Shown piece by piece: positions 50,059 through 60,401 of a stretch of DNA of 64,000 nucleotides. The DNA comes from Rhodanobacter sp. B04 (GTDB lineage: Bacteria > Pseudomonadota > Gammaproteobacteria > Xanthomonadales > Rhodanobacteraceae), in NCBI RefSeq assembly GCF_002001125.1, contig NZ_MUNV01000008.1, forward strand, positions 1-64,000. Direction: 5' to 3'. The translations under genes and the position numbers were made by a program. The notes under the pieces are model-generated. The model ran no database searches. It was given only the letters and a program-made list of their open reading frames with translations, and was not told the origin of the DNA. Position 1 is the stretch's first letter. The number at the start of each line of letters is the position of its first letter.

Positions 50059-53000
50059 TCAGGATTCCGCCTCGTTTCCGGCCTGCACGGTCGCCTTGCG
50101 TTCCTGCTTGCCCCAGCCCACGGAGGGGCCGCGGATCGCCGTCCACACCGAGCGCACCACCACGTAGTACATCAGCTGGCGGTAGCCGAAGCGCTGCAGC
50201 ACCAGCCACCACAGCAGACTCCATTTCTCCTTCTTCTCCATCGCGAAGGCGAGCGCGGCGGCGGCGAGGTCCACCGCCATGAAGGCGGCGTAGAAGATCA
50301 GCATCCTGATCAGGTTCTCGTCGTTGAACTGGCCGCGATGCTGCAGGTAGTCGAGGCTGGTGGAGATGATCTGCCACACCAGCACCAGGTCGACCAGCGG
50401 CGACACCACCGAGAAGATGATCTGGAACAGCCATACCTGCGGCAGCGCGACCATGCCGAGCGCGCCATAGCGCGGGCGGAAGGTGGCGTCGCGATGCTTC
50501 CACAGGCACTGCAGGGTGCCGAAGGCCCAGCGGAAGCGCTGGCGGGCCAGGCCGCGTGCGCTGTCCGGCGCCTCGGTCCAGGCGATCGCCTCGCTGTCGA
50601 ACAAGGTGTGGTAACCGGCCTTCTGCACGGCCAGGGTCAGGTCCTGGTCCTCGGCCAGGGTGTCTGCCGGGAAGCCGCCCAACTGCTCCAGCACTTCGCG
50701 GCGCCACGCGCCGACGGCGCCCGGCACGACGGTGATCGCGCCGAGCGCGGCCAGCGCTCGGCGCTCGAGGTTCTGCGCGGTGATGTATTCCAGCGCCTGC
50801 CACAGGGTGATCAGGTTGATCCGGTTGCCGACCTTGGCATTGCCGGCCACGGCGCCGACCCTGGGATCGATGAACCAGCGCACCAGCCGCGAGATGGTGT
50901 CCGGCTCGAACTGGGTGTCGGCGTCCAGCGCCACCACCACGGCCCCCTGCGATTCGCGCAGGGCGGTATTGACCGCATGGGCCTTGCCGCCATTGGGAAT
51001 GGTGATGAGGCGCACCCGCGGCTCGTTCGCGTAGTGCTCGGTGACGACCGCCGAGGTGGCATCGGTGGAGCCGTCGTCGACGACGACGAGTTCGAGGTTC
51101 GGGTAGCGGCTCTTGAGGATGCGGCGGATCGAGCTGGCGATCACCTTTTCCTCGTTGTAGGCAGGGATCAGCACCGAGACCAGCGGCGGGTCGTTGCCCA
51201 GCACCGGCGGCGTGCGGCGCCGCTCACGCGCCAGGTTGACGAGGGCGAGGCCGCCGAGCAGCAGCAATCGGGCCACTCCGAGCGAGATCGCGATGATCAA
51301 CAGCCAACTGGTCAGATGTCCGAACATGCCCAGGGTCAGGAACACCGAACGGTCGGCCCAGCGCGACAGCGAACCGGGCGGCAGCGGCGGCATGGTCTGG
51401 TCGCGGCTTAGGCCGGCCAGGGTCGACACGGTGACGAAGTCGTAGCCCTCGGCACGCAGCCCGTCGATGATCCGCGGCAGCGCAGCCAGTGTCTGCGAGC
51501 GCTCGCCGCCGCCATCGTGCAGCAGCACCACCTGGCCCTTGCGGTCCGGGTTGGTGGTGGCGATCTGGCTCAGCACGTTGTTGACGACCTGGTCGGTTCC
51601 CGGCCGCTGCCAGTCCTCCGAATCGATGTGCAGACCGACCGAGATGTAGCCCATCTTCTGCGCGATCTGGATCGGCACCAACTCGTCGGCGGTGGTCGGC
51701 TCGGCATCGCCGAAGTAAGGGGCGCGGAACAGTCGCAACGAACGGCCGGTCAGCGCCTCGAACAGACGCTGGGTGGCATTGAGCTCCAGCGCCACGATGC
51801 CGGGCGGGCTTTCACCGAGGTTGGGGTGGGTGAAGGTGTGGTTGCCGACGTCGTGGCCCTCGTTGACCTCGCGCTGCACCAGCTTCGGCGACATCTCGGC
51901 GTTCTCGCCGATGATGAAGAACGTCGCCGGCACCTGCTTGGCCTTGAGGATGTCGAGGATCTGCGGCGTCCACTCCGGATCGGGGCCGTCATCGAAGGTC
52001 AGCGCGATCTTGTGCGGCAGCGTGCCGGCGCGCTGGATCACGTACGAAGTGGGCAGGCTGGTGTAGCCCTCGTCGTCGATGCTGCCGTCGTCCTTGTCCA
52101 CATCGACGGTACGTGCGCCCGGTGCGGGCTGCGAAGCGATCTCGAGCACTTCGCCCTGGCCTTCGATGTCGATGTCCTCGCCCTGGCCGATCGTGCGCAG
52201 CTGGTCAGGCGCCGGTGCCCCGTAGTTGCGGCCCAGCACCGACCAGACCGACGGGTCCTCCGAACCCAGTCGCCACAGCGCATAGCCGTAGGGTTTGTAG
52301 TCATCGGCGGCATGGATCTGGTTGTACGCGGTGACGCCGTCGAGGAACCACACCTGATGCGTAATGCCGTCGTCGTCGCTGTAGGAGAAGCGTGGGTTCT
52401 GCGCATCCGGATCGAACGCGATCCGCGCCTGGGCGTCCGAGGCGAAATCCATCGCGTCCTGGAAGGTGAGCGTATCGGCGCTGCGCCCACGCGCCCAGTC
52501 GTAGCCGTAGTTGCCGATCGCCACGATGGTCTGGTCCGGATCGAGCGCCTTCATGCGCTTGTCCAGGTTGCGTTCGAACCAGTCCTGGCTGGCGATGCTG
52601 CCCGGGTTCTTGCCCGCCCAGTGTTCGTCGTAGGCCATCAGCAGTTCGAAGTCGACGATGTCGGCGTAGCCCTTGTAGTCCCATGCGGCATCGTCGAAGG
52701 GCACCGTCAGCACGATGCCCCAGCCGTGCGGATCGAACGCATCGTTGAGTTCGTTGAGGAAGGCCTTGAGGTTCTTCTGCGCGCTGTCGGGGACTTCCTC
52801 GAAGTCCACCGTCACGCCCTGGAAGTGGTTGGCGGCGACGAATGCGACGATCTGCGCGATGCGCGCCTGGCGCACCGCCGGATTCGCCAGCATGCGTGCC
52901 AGACCCTTGCCGTCCCAGTGGCTGTCCACGGCGTTCTGCAGCAACGGCAGGATCGGGGTGGAGGGTTTCTGCGTGCGGATCAGGTCCAGCGCCTTGGCAT

Positions 53001-53487
53001 CGATGCTGGTATGCAGCGCCATGTCCGGGCCGCTCACGCTCATCCAGCTGGGGATCACCCAGTCCAGCGTGGGCAGCGAACGCTTCAGCGAGGCATAGCT
53101 GCTGTCATCCCAGTTGACGTAGAAGCCGATCGCCAGTGCCCGGTCGGCCGGCTTGTTCAGCGATGGCGGCGGTGGCGTGCGCGCCACGCCGCTCTTGCCG
53201 GCGCGGACGCGCGGCGGATGCAGCAGCTTCTGCCGGGCACGTACTTCCGCCGCCAGCCTGGCGGCGGGTTTGAGCAGTTCGGGATCGGCCGCCTTGACCC
53301 CGGCCAGTGCATGCCGGGTCTTGCCATGCCCGCCCAGGTGCAGCCCGACCATGCTCGGCCCGACGAACAGGCTGATCGCGCAGGCCACCACGAACAGCGT
53401 GCTGACCACGCCGGCCAGCAGCGCCAGTCGCGAGACATGGCTGGCCCGTCGGCCGGTGGGGTCGAAGAAGATCGGTTTCTTTTGCAT
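50059..53487 (-). CDS. GH18-NodB-GT2 fusion, membrane polysaccharide enzyme
   Basis: The protein has 1142 aa from the ATG at 53487. The order is an N-terminal membrane helix (about 18-42), then a GH18-like domain (about 110-420, GVTVDFEEVPD). A NodB polysaccharide-deacetylase domain follows (about 485-690, with LTFDDGPDPEW and GNHTFTHPN). After two helices comes a GT2 domain (about 775-1010, with DDGSTDA, DADTQFEPD, EDQDL and the QRFRW motif), then C-terminal helices. One chain thus joins a hexosamine-chain synthase with a deacetylase and a glycosidase-like module, like a PgaC-PgaB system in one polypeptide. It probably makes and exports a partly deacetylated polysaccharide. No Shine-Dalgarno is visible before the start. 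Confidence 0.9.
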   Translation of the reverse strand: MQKKPIFFDPTGRRASHVSRLALLAGVVSTLFVVACAISLFVGPSMVGLHLGGHGKTRHALAGVKAADPELLKPAARLAAEVRARQKLLHPPRVRAGKSGVARTPPPPSLNKPADRALAIGFYVNWDDSSYASLKRSLPTLDWVIPSWMSVSGPDMALHTSIDAKALDLIRTQKPSTPILPLLQNAVDSHWDGKGLARMLANPAVRQARIAQIVAFVAANHFQGVTVDFEEVPDSAQKNLKAFLNELNDAFDPHGWGIVLTVPFDDAAWDYKGYADIVDFELLMAYDEHWAGKNPGSIASQDWFERNLDKRMKALDPDQTIVAIGNYGYDWARGRSADTLTFQDAMDFASDAQARIAFDPDAQNPRFSYSDDDGITHQVWFLDGVTAYNQIHAADDYKPYGYALWRLGSEDPSVWSVLGRNYGAPAPDQLRTIGQGEDIDIEGQGEVLEIASQPAPGARTVDVDKDDGSIDDEGYTSLPTSYVIQRAGTLPHKIALTFDDGPDPEWTPQILDILKAKQVPATFFIIGENAEMSPKLVQREVNEGHDVGNHTFTHPNLGESPPGIVALELNATQRLFEALTGRSLRLFRAPYFGDAEPTTADELVPIQIAQKMGYISVGLHIDSEDWQRPGTDQVVNNVLSQIATTNPDRKGQVVLLHDGGGERSQTLAALPRIIDGLRAEGYDFVTVSTLAGLSRDQTMPPLPPGSLSRWADRSVFLTLGMFGHLTSWLLIIAISLGVARLLLLGGLALVNLARERRRTPPVLGNDPPLVSVLIPAYNEEKVIASSIRRILKSRYPNLELVVVDDGSTDATSAVVTEHYANEPRVRLITIPNGGKAHAVNTALRESQGAVVVALDADTQFEPDTISRLVRWFIDPRVGAVAGNAKVGNRINLITLWQALEYITAQNLERRALAALGAITVVPGAVGAWRREVLEQLGGFPADTLAEDQDLTLAVQKAGYHTLFDSEAIAWTEAPDSARGLARQRFRWAFGTLQCLWKHRDATFRPRYGALGMVALPQVWLFQIIFSVVSPLVDLVLVWQIISTSLDYLQHRGQFNDENLIRMLIFYAAFMAVDLAAAALAFAMEKKEKWSLLWWLVLQRFGYRQLMYYVVVRSVWTAIRGPSVGWGKQERKATVQAGNEAES

Positions 53488-53622
53488 GCGTAAGGGGGAT
53501 GGGCAGGTGCGGCGGTTTGCCAGTCTGCACGGAACCGCTTGGTCGCGCAGCAGCGAGTCGAATCGCGATGATACGGGATCGCGGCAACGGCAGTCCGCCC
53601 GACGATGTGGTGCGTGGGCATA

Positions 53623-54414
53623 ATGCGATCCACTCTCCTGCGGGCTGTGCCGATGACTCTGAATGTGCTGCTTGTGCTCAGCCTGCTGGCGATGCTGCTG
53701 GCGTTGCTGAGATGGCGACGTTGCAGCCGTGCGCTGATCGCGCTGGCCTTGATCCTGTTGCTGGCCGTCGGTTGCGGCCCGGTGCCGACCTGGCTGCTCG
53801 CACGGCTGCAGGCCGCCTATGCGGTGGATGCGCCACCGGTGTGGGGGCAACGCAATGCGATCGTGCTGCTGGGGGCGGGCACGGTCAGGGTAGTGGGCAA
53901 CGGCCAGGTCGAGGCGAGCCTGCTCGCCTACGGGCGCATCGACAAGGCGGCTGCCTTGTATCGCGCCTGCCGGCTCGGCGGCCGGCAGTGCAAGGTCGAG
54001 GTAAGTGGCGGCGATGCGCGCGCCTTCGGCAAGTCGGAGGCGGCGATCTATGCCGACCAGTTACGCCAGCTGGGCGTCGATGCCGATGACGTGATGCTGG
54101 AGTCGCGCAGCATGAACACCTGGCAGAACGCCCAGTTCAGCGCCCCGCTGCTGAAGGCCTGGGGTGCGGATCGCGTGCTGCTGGTGTCGTCCGGCTTCCA
54201 CCTGCGTCGCGGCATGCTGTATTTCACCCACTTCGGCATCCAGGCCACGCCGATGCGGGCCGATTATGCCAGCGGCATCGCCTCGTGGTCGCCGCTCTCG
54301 TACAACTTCGCCATGGCCGACCTGGCCTTGCACGAATATGCCGGCATCGCGCAGTACCACCTCTACAACGCGATGGGCTGGAACGTGCGCGCGACGGAGC
54401 CTGGCGCGCTGTAG
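53623..54414 (+). CDS. YdcF/DUF218 family membrane protein
   Basis: The protein has 263 aa from the ATG at 53623. In-frame ATGs at 53605 and 53653 are alternatives, and none has a clear ribosome-binding site. Two helices are present (about 11-24 and 32-48), then a DUF218 domain (about 70-245) with AIVLLGAG, VSGGDARAFGKSEA and VSSGFHLRRGMLYF. DUF218 proteins of the SanA/ElyC type are linked to envelope integrity. The gene is divergent from the GH18-NodB-GT2 gene, so a shared envelope function is possible. Confidence 0.85.
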   Translation: MRSTLLRAVPMTLNVLLVLSLLAMLLALLRWRRCSRALIALALILLLAVGCGPVPTWLLARLQAAYAVDAPPVWGQRNAIVLLGAGTVRVVGNGQVEASLLAYGRIDKAAALYRACRLGGRQCKVEVSGGDARAFGKSEAAIYADQLRQLGVDADDVMLESRSMNTWQNAQFSAPLLKAWGADRVLLVSSGFHLRRGMLYFTHFGIQATPMRADYASGIASWSPLSYNFAMADLALHEYAGIAQYHLYNAMGWNVRATEPGAL

Positions 54415-54435
54415 GCGGGTTCGGCCCGGCCGTCT

Positions 54436-55866
54436 TCAAGTTTCCCGCATCACCATCAGGCGGATCTCGGTCATGTCCTCGATCGCGTAACGCACGCCTT
54501 CGCGGCCGAGGCCGGACAGTTTCACGCCGCCGTAGGGCATGTTGTCGACGCGGAAGCTGGGGATGTCGTTGACGATCACGCCGCCCTGTTCCAGCGCGTT
54601 CCAGGCGCGCATCGCGTGGTCGAGGCTGTCGGTGAAGACACCGGCCTGCAGGCCGTAGTCGGAGTCGTTGACCAGCGCGATCGCGTCGCCGAATTTCTTG
54701 AACGGGGCGAGCAGGGCGAACGGGCCGAAGGCTTCCATGCGGTTGGCCTTGGCATCGCGCGGCACGTTTTCCATCAAGGTCGCTTCCAGCATGTTGCCGC
54801 TGCGCCTGCCGCCGCACAGGATCTTGCCGCCGGCCTGCTTCGCTTCCACGATCCAGCCATGCAGGCGTTCGGCGGCGGCCTCGTCGATCATCGGACCGAG
54901 GAACACTTCCTTCCGCTTCGGGTCGCCGGCCTCGAGTTTCTTGGTGGCGGCGACCAGCTTCTTCTTCAGCGCGTCGTAGACGTCGGCATGCGCGTAGATG
55001 CGCTGTACCCCGATGCAGCTCTGGCCGGACTGGTAGAAGGCGCCGAAGAGCAGTCGTTCGACCACGCGGTCGAGATGCTGCTTCTGATCGGCATCGACGA
55101 TGCAGGCGGCATTGCCGCCCAGTTCCAGCACGACCTTCTTGCGGCCTGCACGCGCCTTGAGCGCCCAGCCGATCTGGCCACCGGTGAACGAGAGCAGCTT
55201 GAAGCGTTCATCCTCGACCAGGGGGGCGGCGTGCTTGCCGTCCAGCGTGAGGATCGAGAATGCGCCTTTCGGCAGATCGGTCTCGGCCAGCACCTCGCCG
55301 ATGATCAGCGCGCCGAGCGGGGTTTTCTCCGACGGCTTCAGCACGAACGGACAGCCGGCGGCGATCGCCGGCGCCACCTTGTGCGCGACCAGGTTCAGCG
55401 GGAAGTTGAACGGCGTGATGAACGACACCGGCCCCAGTGGTACGCGTTTGGTGTAGCCGTGGTAACCGTCGAGGCGCGAGGCCAGTTCCAGGTTAAGCGT
55501 CTCGCCGTTGATGCGCACGGCCTCCTCGGCGGCGATCCGGAACGTCTCGATCAGCCGGGTCACTTCCCCGGCGGCGTCCTTGATCGGTTTGCCGGCCTCG
55601 ATGCACAGCGCCTCGGCCAGCTCGTCACGGCGCTCGTCAAAGCGTTGCGCGCAATGCTGCAGAACCGCCTGTCGCGCCCACGGCTTGAACGCGCGCATCG
55701 GAGCGGTGGCTTTCACGGCGGCAACGATCGCCTTTTCGGTGGCTTTGGCATCGGGCATCGCCACTCGCGTCGCGATCTTGCCGCTGTATTTGTCCAGCAC
55801 GACCAGGTCGGCATTCGGCTGCTGCGGCTGGTTGGCGAGATAGTAGGGGTAGGTTTTCTTGAGCAT
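54436..55866 (-). CDS. Aldehyde dehydrogenase family protein
   Basis: The protein has 476 aa from the ATG at 55866. The catalytic Cys is in QSGQSCIGVQR and the general-base Glu in VLELGGNA. The NAD(P) region FTGGQIGW and the final PYGGVKLSGLGREGVRYA segment are intact. It oxidises an aldehyde to an acid with NAD(P)+. The motif set is close to GapN-like and phosphonoacetaldehyde/lactaldehyde-type enzymes, but the substrate is not resolved. It is divergent from the slipin gene. Confidence 0.92.
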   Translation of the reverse strand: MLKKTYPYYLANQPQQPNADLVVLDKYSGKIATRVAMPDAKATEKAIVAAVKATAPMRAFKPWARQAVLQHCAQRFDERRDELAEALCIEAGKPIKDAAGEVTRLIETFRIAAEEAVRINGETLNLELASRLDGYHGYTKRVPLGPVSFITPFNFPLNLVAHKVAPAIAAGCPFVLKPSEKTPLGALIIGEVLAETDLPKGAFSILTLDGKHAAPLVEDERFKLLSFTGGQIGWALKARAGRKKVVLELGGNAACIVDADQKQHLDRVVERLLFGAFYQSGQSCIGVQRIYAHADVYDALKKKLVAATKKLEAGDPKRKEVFLGPMIDEAAAERLHGWIVEAKQAGGKILCGGRRSGNMLEATLMENVPRDAKANRMEAFGPFALLAPFKKFGDAIALVNDSDYGLQAGVFTDSLDHAMRAWNALEQGGVIVNDIPSFRVDNMPYGGVKLSGLGREGVRYAIEDMTEIRLMVMRET

Positions 55867-56032
55867 CGTGGCGACCGGGCGAAACAGGTTGCCGGACAGC
55901 ATAGACGGGCGACATGTTCAGTGTTCGTGACAAGCGACCGGACTGGAATCCCTGTGCCAGGCCGGGATGCGGCACCATGCCGGCACGCGCGTACACTGGT
56001 GCGGTCGGTGCTCTCCACTCCGGGTGATTTCC

Positions 56033-56800
56033 ATGCCTCTGTTCGGTTTCTTTGTGGTGCTGATCTTTCTGGGCCTCAGTGGCCTGCGTGTGCTGCAGCA
56101 GTACCAGCGCGGCCTGGTGTTCCGGCTGGGGCGCTACAGCGCCACCCGCGAACCCGGCCTGACCTGGATCATCCCCGTCATCGAACGGATGCAGGTGGTC
56201 GACGTGCGCGTGATGACCCAGGACATCGAGCCGCAGGAAACCATGACCAACGACAACGTGCCGGTGAAGGTGCGCGCGGTGGTCTGGTACAAGGTGATCA
56301 ACCCGGAGCGGGCGATCGTGCAGGTGGCGAACTTCGAGGACGCGGTGCGCCAGACCGCGCTGACCAGCCTGCGCAGCGTGATGGGGCAGCATTCGCTGGA
56401 CGAGCTGCTGAAGGAACAGGAGAAGCTGTCCAGCATGCTCGGCGAGATCATCGACAAGGTCACCGAGCCGTGGGGCGTCGAAGTCGATCGCGTGCAGATC
56501 AAGGACGTGGAGATCCCGCAGTCCATGCAGCGCGCGATGGCGCAGGAAGCCGAGGCGCACCGCGAGAAGCGCGCCCGCATCATCAAGGCCGAGGCCGAGC
56601 ACGATGCCGCGCTGAAGCTTACCGAGGCGGCCGCCAAGATGGCGCACATGCCGATGGCGATGGAGCTGCGCCGCATGCAGATGCTGACCGAAGTCGGCGC
56701 GGAGCAGAACACGATGACCATCGTGATGATGCCGTCGGAGTTCGTCAGTGCGGCCAGCGCCCTGGTGCGCGTGGCGGACAAGGCAGCGGGCAGCGATTGA
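56033..56800 (+). CDS. Slipin/stomatin-like SPFH protein
   Basis: The protein has 255 aa. An N-terminal membrane hairpin or anchor (3-20) is followed by the SPFH core with GLVFRLGRY, EPGLTWIIPVIERM and NDNVPVKVRAVVWYKV. A helical, Ala/Glu-rich segment (about 180-220) comes next. The protein forms membrane-associated oligomers and often supports membrane proteases. The usual NfeD partner gene is not adjacent. It is convergent with xseA. Confidence 0.9.
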   Translation: MPLFGFFVVLIFLGLSGLRVLQQYQRGLVFRLGRYSATREPGLTWIIPVIERMQVVDVRVMTQDIEPQETMTNDNVPVKVRAVVWYKVINPERAIVQVANFEDAVRQTALTSLRSVMGQHSLDELLKEQEKLSSMLGEIIDKVTEPWGVEVDRVQIKDVEIPQSMQRAMAQEAEAHREKRARIIKAEAEHDAALKLTEAAAKMAHMPMAMELRRMQMLTEVGAEQNTMTIVMMPSEFVSAASALVRVADKAAGSD

Positions 56801-56845
56801 GCGGGCCTGCATCGGCGGCCGGCGAGCGCCGGCAAGTGCTGCCGA

Positions 56846-58192
56846 CTACTTGCCAAGCACCCGCAGGCTGAATTTGCCATCGCTCACGCGGGCATTGACG
56901 GTGTCGCCCTCGCTGACAGTGGCGACCGAGCGCACGACCTGTCCCGCCTCGTCGAACAGGATCGCGTAGCCGCGTTCCAGCGTAGCCAGCGGGCTTATCG
57001 CATGCAGGGCGTGCCCTGCATGACGTAGCGCGGTCTGCCGGCGCTCCAGCGTGTAGGTGATCGCGCGGCGCAGGCGCTGGTCCTGTTCGGTCAGCCGGTG
57101 CGCCAGCAACGACAGCTGTGCTCGTGGATGCCGAGCCAGCAGGCGCGCATGCAGCCGCTCCAGCCGGGTATGGCGGAGCTGGCTCTGTTCGCGCAACACG
57201 ACGCCCAGGCGGTGTTGCAGATGCAGCAGGCGTTCGCGGTCGCGTGCCAGCCGTGCCTGCGGCCGCTGGGCCTGCAGCCGTGCCAGCAGGTGGTCGACGC
57301 GTTGTGCATGTGCCTGCAGCTGGCGTTGCTGCAAGGTGACCATGCGCTGTTGCAGCTGCTGCAGATGACGGTCGATCGCCACGGCATCAGGTACCAGCAG
57401 TTCCGCCGCGGCCGACGGTGTCGGCGCGCGCAGGTCGGCGACGAAGTCGGCGATGCTGAAGTCGATCTCGTGGCCGACCGCGGAAACCACCGGCACCGCG
57501 CTGGCATGGATCGCCCGCGCCACCGCCTCGTCGTTGAATGCCCACAGGTCTTCCAGCGAGCCACCGCCGCGGGTCAGCAACAGCGCGTCGTAGCGCCCGC
57601 TGGCCGAGGCCTTGCGCAGCATCGCGACGATCGCCGGTGGCGCCTCGCGGCCCTGCACCGGTACCGGCAACACCTCGACGTCCACCAGCGGCCAGCGCCG
57701 GCCAAGCACGCTCAGCACGTCGCGCACGGCGGCACCGGTGGCCGAGCTGATCACGCCGATGCGACGCGCATAACGGGGCAGGGGGCGCTTGCGCGCCTGC
57801 GCAAACAGGCCTTCGGCATCGAGCCGCGCCTTGAGCTGTTCGAATTCGCGCTGCAAGGCGCCTTCGCCCGCCGGCTCCATGCTCTCGGCGACCAGCTGGA
57901 ACTCGCCGCGCGGCTCGTACAGGCCGACCTTGGCACGCAACAGCACCTGCATGCCGTCGACCGGACGGAAGCGCAGCATCCCGGCCTTCGGCTTGAACAT
58001 CGCGCAGCGCACCTGCGCACCGTTGTCCTTGAGGGTGAAGTACAGGTGGCCTGAAGCCGGTTTCGCCACATTCGACAGCTCGCCCTCGATCCACACCTGC
58101 GGGAACACATCGCCCAGCAGGTCGCGCACCAGACGGTTGAGCGAGCTGGGGGTCAGTAGGTGGCGTGGCGTATCGTCGAACGGCGCATGCAT
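56846..58192 (-). CDS. xseA: Exodeoxyribonuclease VII large subunit
   Basis: The protein has 448 aa, standard length. An N-terminal OB-fold (about 13-105, TPSSLNRLVRDLLGDVFPQVWIEGE) leads to the catalytic domain with ISSATGAAVRDVL, LLTRGGGSLEDLWAFNDEAVARAI and VSAVGHEIDFSIADFVADLRAPTPSAAAEL. A Gln/Arg-rich coiled coil follows (about 270-390). With XseB it degrades single-stranded DNA in both directions. xseB is not in the window. Confidence 0.95.
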   Translation of the reverse strand: MHAPFDDTPRHLLTPSSLNRLVRDLLGDVFPQVWIEGELSNVAKPASGHLYFTLKDNGAQVRCAMFKPKAGMLRFRPVDGMQVLLRAKVGLYEPRGEFQLVAESMEPAGEGALQREFEQLKARLDAEGLFAQARKRPLPRYARRIGVISSATGAAVRDVLSVLGRRWPLVDVEVLPVPVQGREAPPAIVAMLRKASASGRYDALLLTRGGGSLEDLWAFNDEAVARAIHASAVPVVSAVGHEIDFSIADFVADLRAPTPSAAAELLVPDAVAIDRHLQQLQQRMVTLQQRQLQAHAQRVDHLLARLQAQRPQARLARDRERLLHLQHRLGVVLREQSQLRHTRLERLHARLLARHPRAQLSLLAHRLTEQDQRLRRAITYTLERRQTALRHAGHALHAISPLATLERGYAILFDEAGQVVRSVATVSEGDTVNARVSDGKFSLRVLGK

Positions 58193-58374
58193 AAGGGATA
58201 CGAGCCTAGCATGCTGGCAGTATCAAGTCGTGAGAAAACATCCGCTTGACGCGGAAAGTGCATGAACAGCATCAAGCAGTGAAAGCGGGCGCGCAGCCAT
58301 CGTCTGCTTCAGGCCATTCGCGTCCGCGCTGGATATTCGGGATTGGCCAGGAGCCGGCGGCCGGGGCTTCTGGC

Positions 58375-60324
58375 ATGATCCGGAGCATGCCGATCGAGCA
58401 CCGCTACAGCGACACCGATGCCTGTGCACGCTACCTCGCCGACGAGCTGGGCCCGGATCTGCGCATCGCCGCTCCGCTGGGTCTGGGCAAGCCGCACGGC
58501 CTGCTCAATGCGCTGTACCAGCTGACCCGGGGCGAACCGACCCGTTCGTTGCGTCTGTACACGGCGCTTTCGCTGACGCAACCGCAGCCGGCGCCGGGGC
58601 TGGAGCAGCGTTTCCTCGCCCCTTTCCTTGAGCGGCATTTCGGTGCCGACCAGGTCGATCCGCAGTACGCGCTGGACGAGGCGCGCGACGCGTTGCCTGC
58701 AAACGTCGAGGTACACGAGTTCTACCTGCAGTCCGGCGCGCTGCTGCACTCGACGCGCGCCCAACGAAATTACATCAGCCAGAACTACACCCACGTCGCC
58801 CGCGACCTGGCGGTGCAGGAGATCAACCTGCTGGTGCAGCTGGTGGCGCGGCGCGAAGGGCCGGACGGCGTGCGCTACAGCCTGTCGTGCAACCCGGATC
58901 TGACGCTGGATTTCCTCAGCCAGGTGCAGGCTGCAGGCAGGCAGCGGCCGTTGTGCGTCGCCGTGGTGCATCCGGATCTGCCCTACATGAGCGGTGCCGC
59001 CGAAGTGGCGGAAGCGTATTTCGATGTGGAGCTGTGTCCGCAGGAATCGCCGCGGCTGTTCATGCTGCCGCGGCTGCCGGTCGACCTGGCGGAATACGCG
59101 CTGGGCCTGCATGCCAGCGCGCTGGTCAGGGACGGCGGCTGCCTGCAGATCGGCATCGGCGCCCTGTCCGACGCGCTGGTCAAGGCATTGCTGCTGCGCC
59201 AGCACGACAATACGCAATGGCGACGCGCCCTGGTGGCGCTGGATCCACAAGGCGCCACCCACGCGCTGGCTGGACGCATCGGCGGCCTGGCGCCGTTCCA
59301 GGCCGGCCTGTACGGCGCCAGCGAGATGGTGATGGATGGTTTCATGCACCTGCAGCGCGGCGGCATCCTCAAGCGGCGCAGCTGGGACAACCTCGCGCTG
59401 GAGCGCGCTTCCGCCAATGGCCGGCTGAACCAATCCACGCCGGGCGGCCATTATCTGCGCGGCGCGTTCTTCCTCGGCTCGCAGGAACTGTACGACTGGC
59501 TCGACGCCACCGAGGCGGCCGACCCGGATGCGATCGACATGTGCCCGGTCTCCAATGTCAACCAGCTGTATGGCGACCATCAGGCGCTGGCGATGCTGCA
59601 GCGGCGCGGCGCACGATTCTTCAATACCTGCATGATGGCGACCCTGCTCGGCGCGGCGGTGTCCGATACGCTCGAAGACGGCGCGGTGGTCAGCGGCGTC
59701 GGCGGCCAGTACAACTTCGTGGCGATGGCGCACGAGCTGCCCGATGGCCGCTCGGCGCTGCTGCTGCGCGCGACCCGCAGCACCCGCGGCGGCATCGAGA
59801 GCAATATCCGCTGGAACTACGGCCAGACCACCATCCCGCGCCACCTGCGCGATTTCATCATCACCGAGTACGGCATCGCCGACCTGCGCGGCAAGAGCGA
59901 CAGCGAATGCATCGAGGCGATGCTGTCGATCAGCGACGCGCGTTTCCTCGATGCGTTGTGCGCCGAGGCGAAGGCGCATGGCAAGCTGGCGGCGGATTTC
60001 GCGATCCCGGAGGCCTGGCGCCAGCACCATCCGCGACACCTGCATGAGGCGCTGGCGCCGCTGCAGCAGAAAGGCATGTTGCCGGTCTTTCCGTTCGGCA
60101 GCGATTTCACCGAAGTCGAGCAGCGCCTGCTGCCTGCCCTGAACTGGCTGAAATCCGCCAGCAGCACCTGGCCAGGCAGATTCCGCCTGCTGCGTGCCGT
60201 CTGCCGGCCGGGCCCGGTGGCGGAAGCCGAAGCCGAGGCGCTGGCGCGGATGGGCTTGGCGGTACCGCGCACGCTCGCCGATCGCGTACAGCGTCGACTG
60301 CTGCAGGCGGCCTTGCGACGCTGA
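58375..60324 (+). CDS. Acetyl-CoA hydrolase/transferase family protein
   Basis: The protein has 649 aa from the ATG at 58375, with GGGG 8 bp upstream. An in-frame ATG at 58387 has poorer spacing. Features include [31 protein letters not shown] and [26 protein letters not shown], the C-terminal acetyl-CoA hydrolase signature. It is longer than typical acetate:succinate CoA-transferases (about 500 aa), with an added C-terminal tail (about 555-649). It probably moves CoA between short acids or hydrolyses acyl-CoA. The substrate is unknown. Confidence 0.88.
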   Translation: MIRSMPIEHRYSDTDACARYLADELGPDLRIAAPLGLGKPHGLLNALYQLTRGEPTRSLRLYTALSLTQPQPAPGLEQRFLAPFLERHFGADQVDPQYALDEARDALPANVEVHEFYLQSGALLHSTRAQRNYISQNYTHVARDLAVQEINLLVQLVARREGPDGVRYSLSCNPDLTLDFLSQVQAAGRQRPLCVAVVHPDLPYMSGAAEVAEAYFDVELCPQESPRLFMLPRLPVDLAEYALGLHASALVRDGGCLQIGIGALSDALVKALLLRQHDNTQWRRALVALDPQGATHALAGRIGGLAPFQAGLYGASEMVMDGFMHLQRGGILKRRSWDNLALERASANGRLNQSTPGGHYLRGAFFLGSQELYDWLDATEAADPDAIDMCPVSNVNQLYGDHQALAMLQRRGARFFNTCMMATLLGAAVSDTLEDGAVVSGVGGQYNFVAMAHELPDGRSALLLRATRSTRGGIESNIRWNYGQTTIPRHLRDFIITEYGIADLRGKSDSECIEAMLSISDARFLDALCAEAKAHGKLAADFAIPEAWRQHHPRHLHEALAPLQQKGMLPVFPFGSDFTEVEQRLLPALNWLKSASSTWPGRFRLLRAVCRPGPVAEAEAEALARMGLAVPRTLADRVQRRLLQAALRR

Positions 60325-60401
60325 AGCGGTCACACCGGTTCGGTTATCCTTGCAGCTTCGCCGCCCCGTCGTTGCGGCCGTACGATCCGGTCACGTTCGC
60401 C

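Noticed and set aside
51517-53493. A 658-codon plus-strand frame inside the GH18-NodB-GT2 gene
   Set aside because: The opposite strand contains every catalytic motif of three enzyme families. This frame has none.
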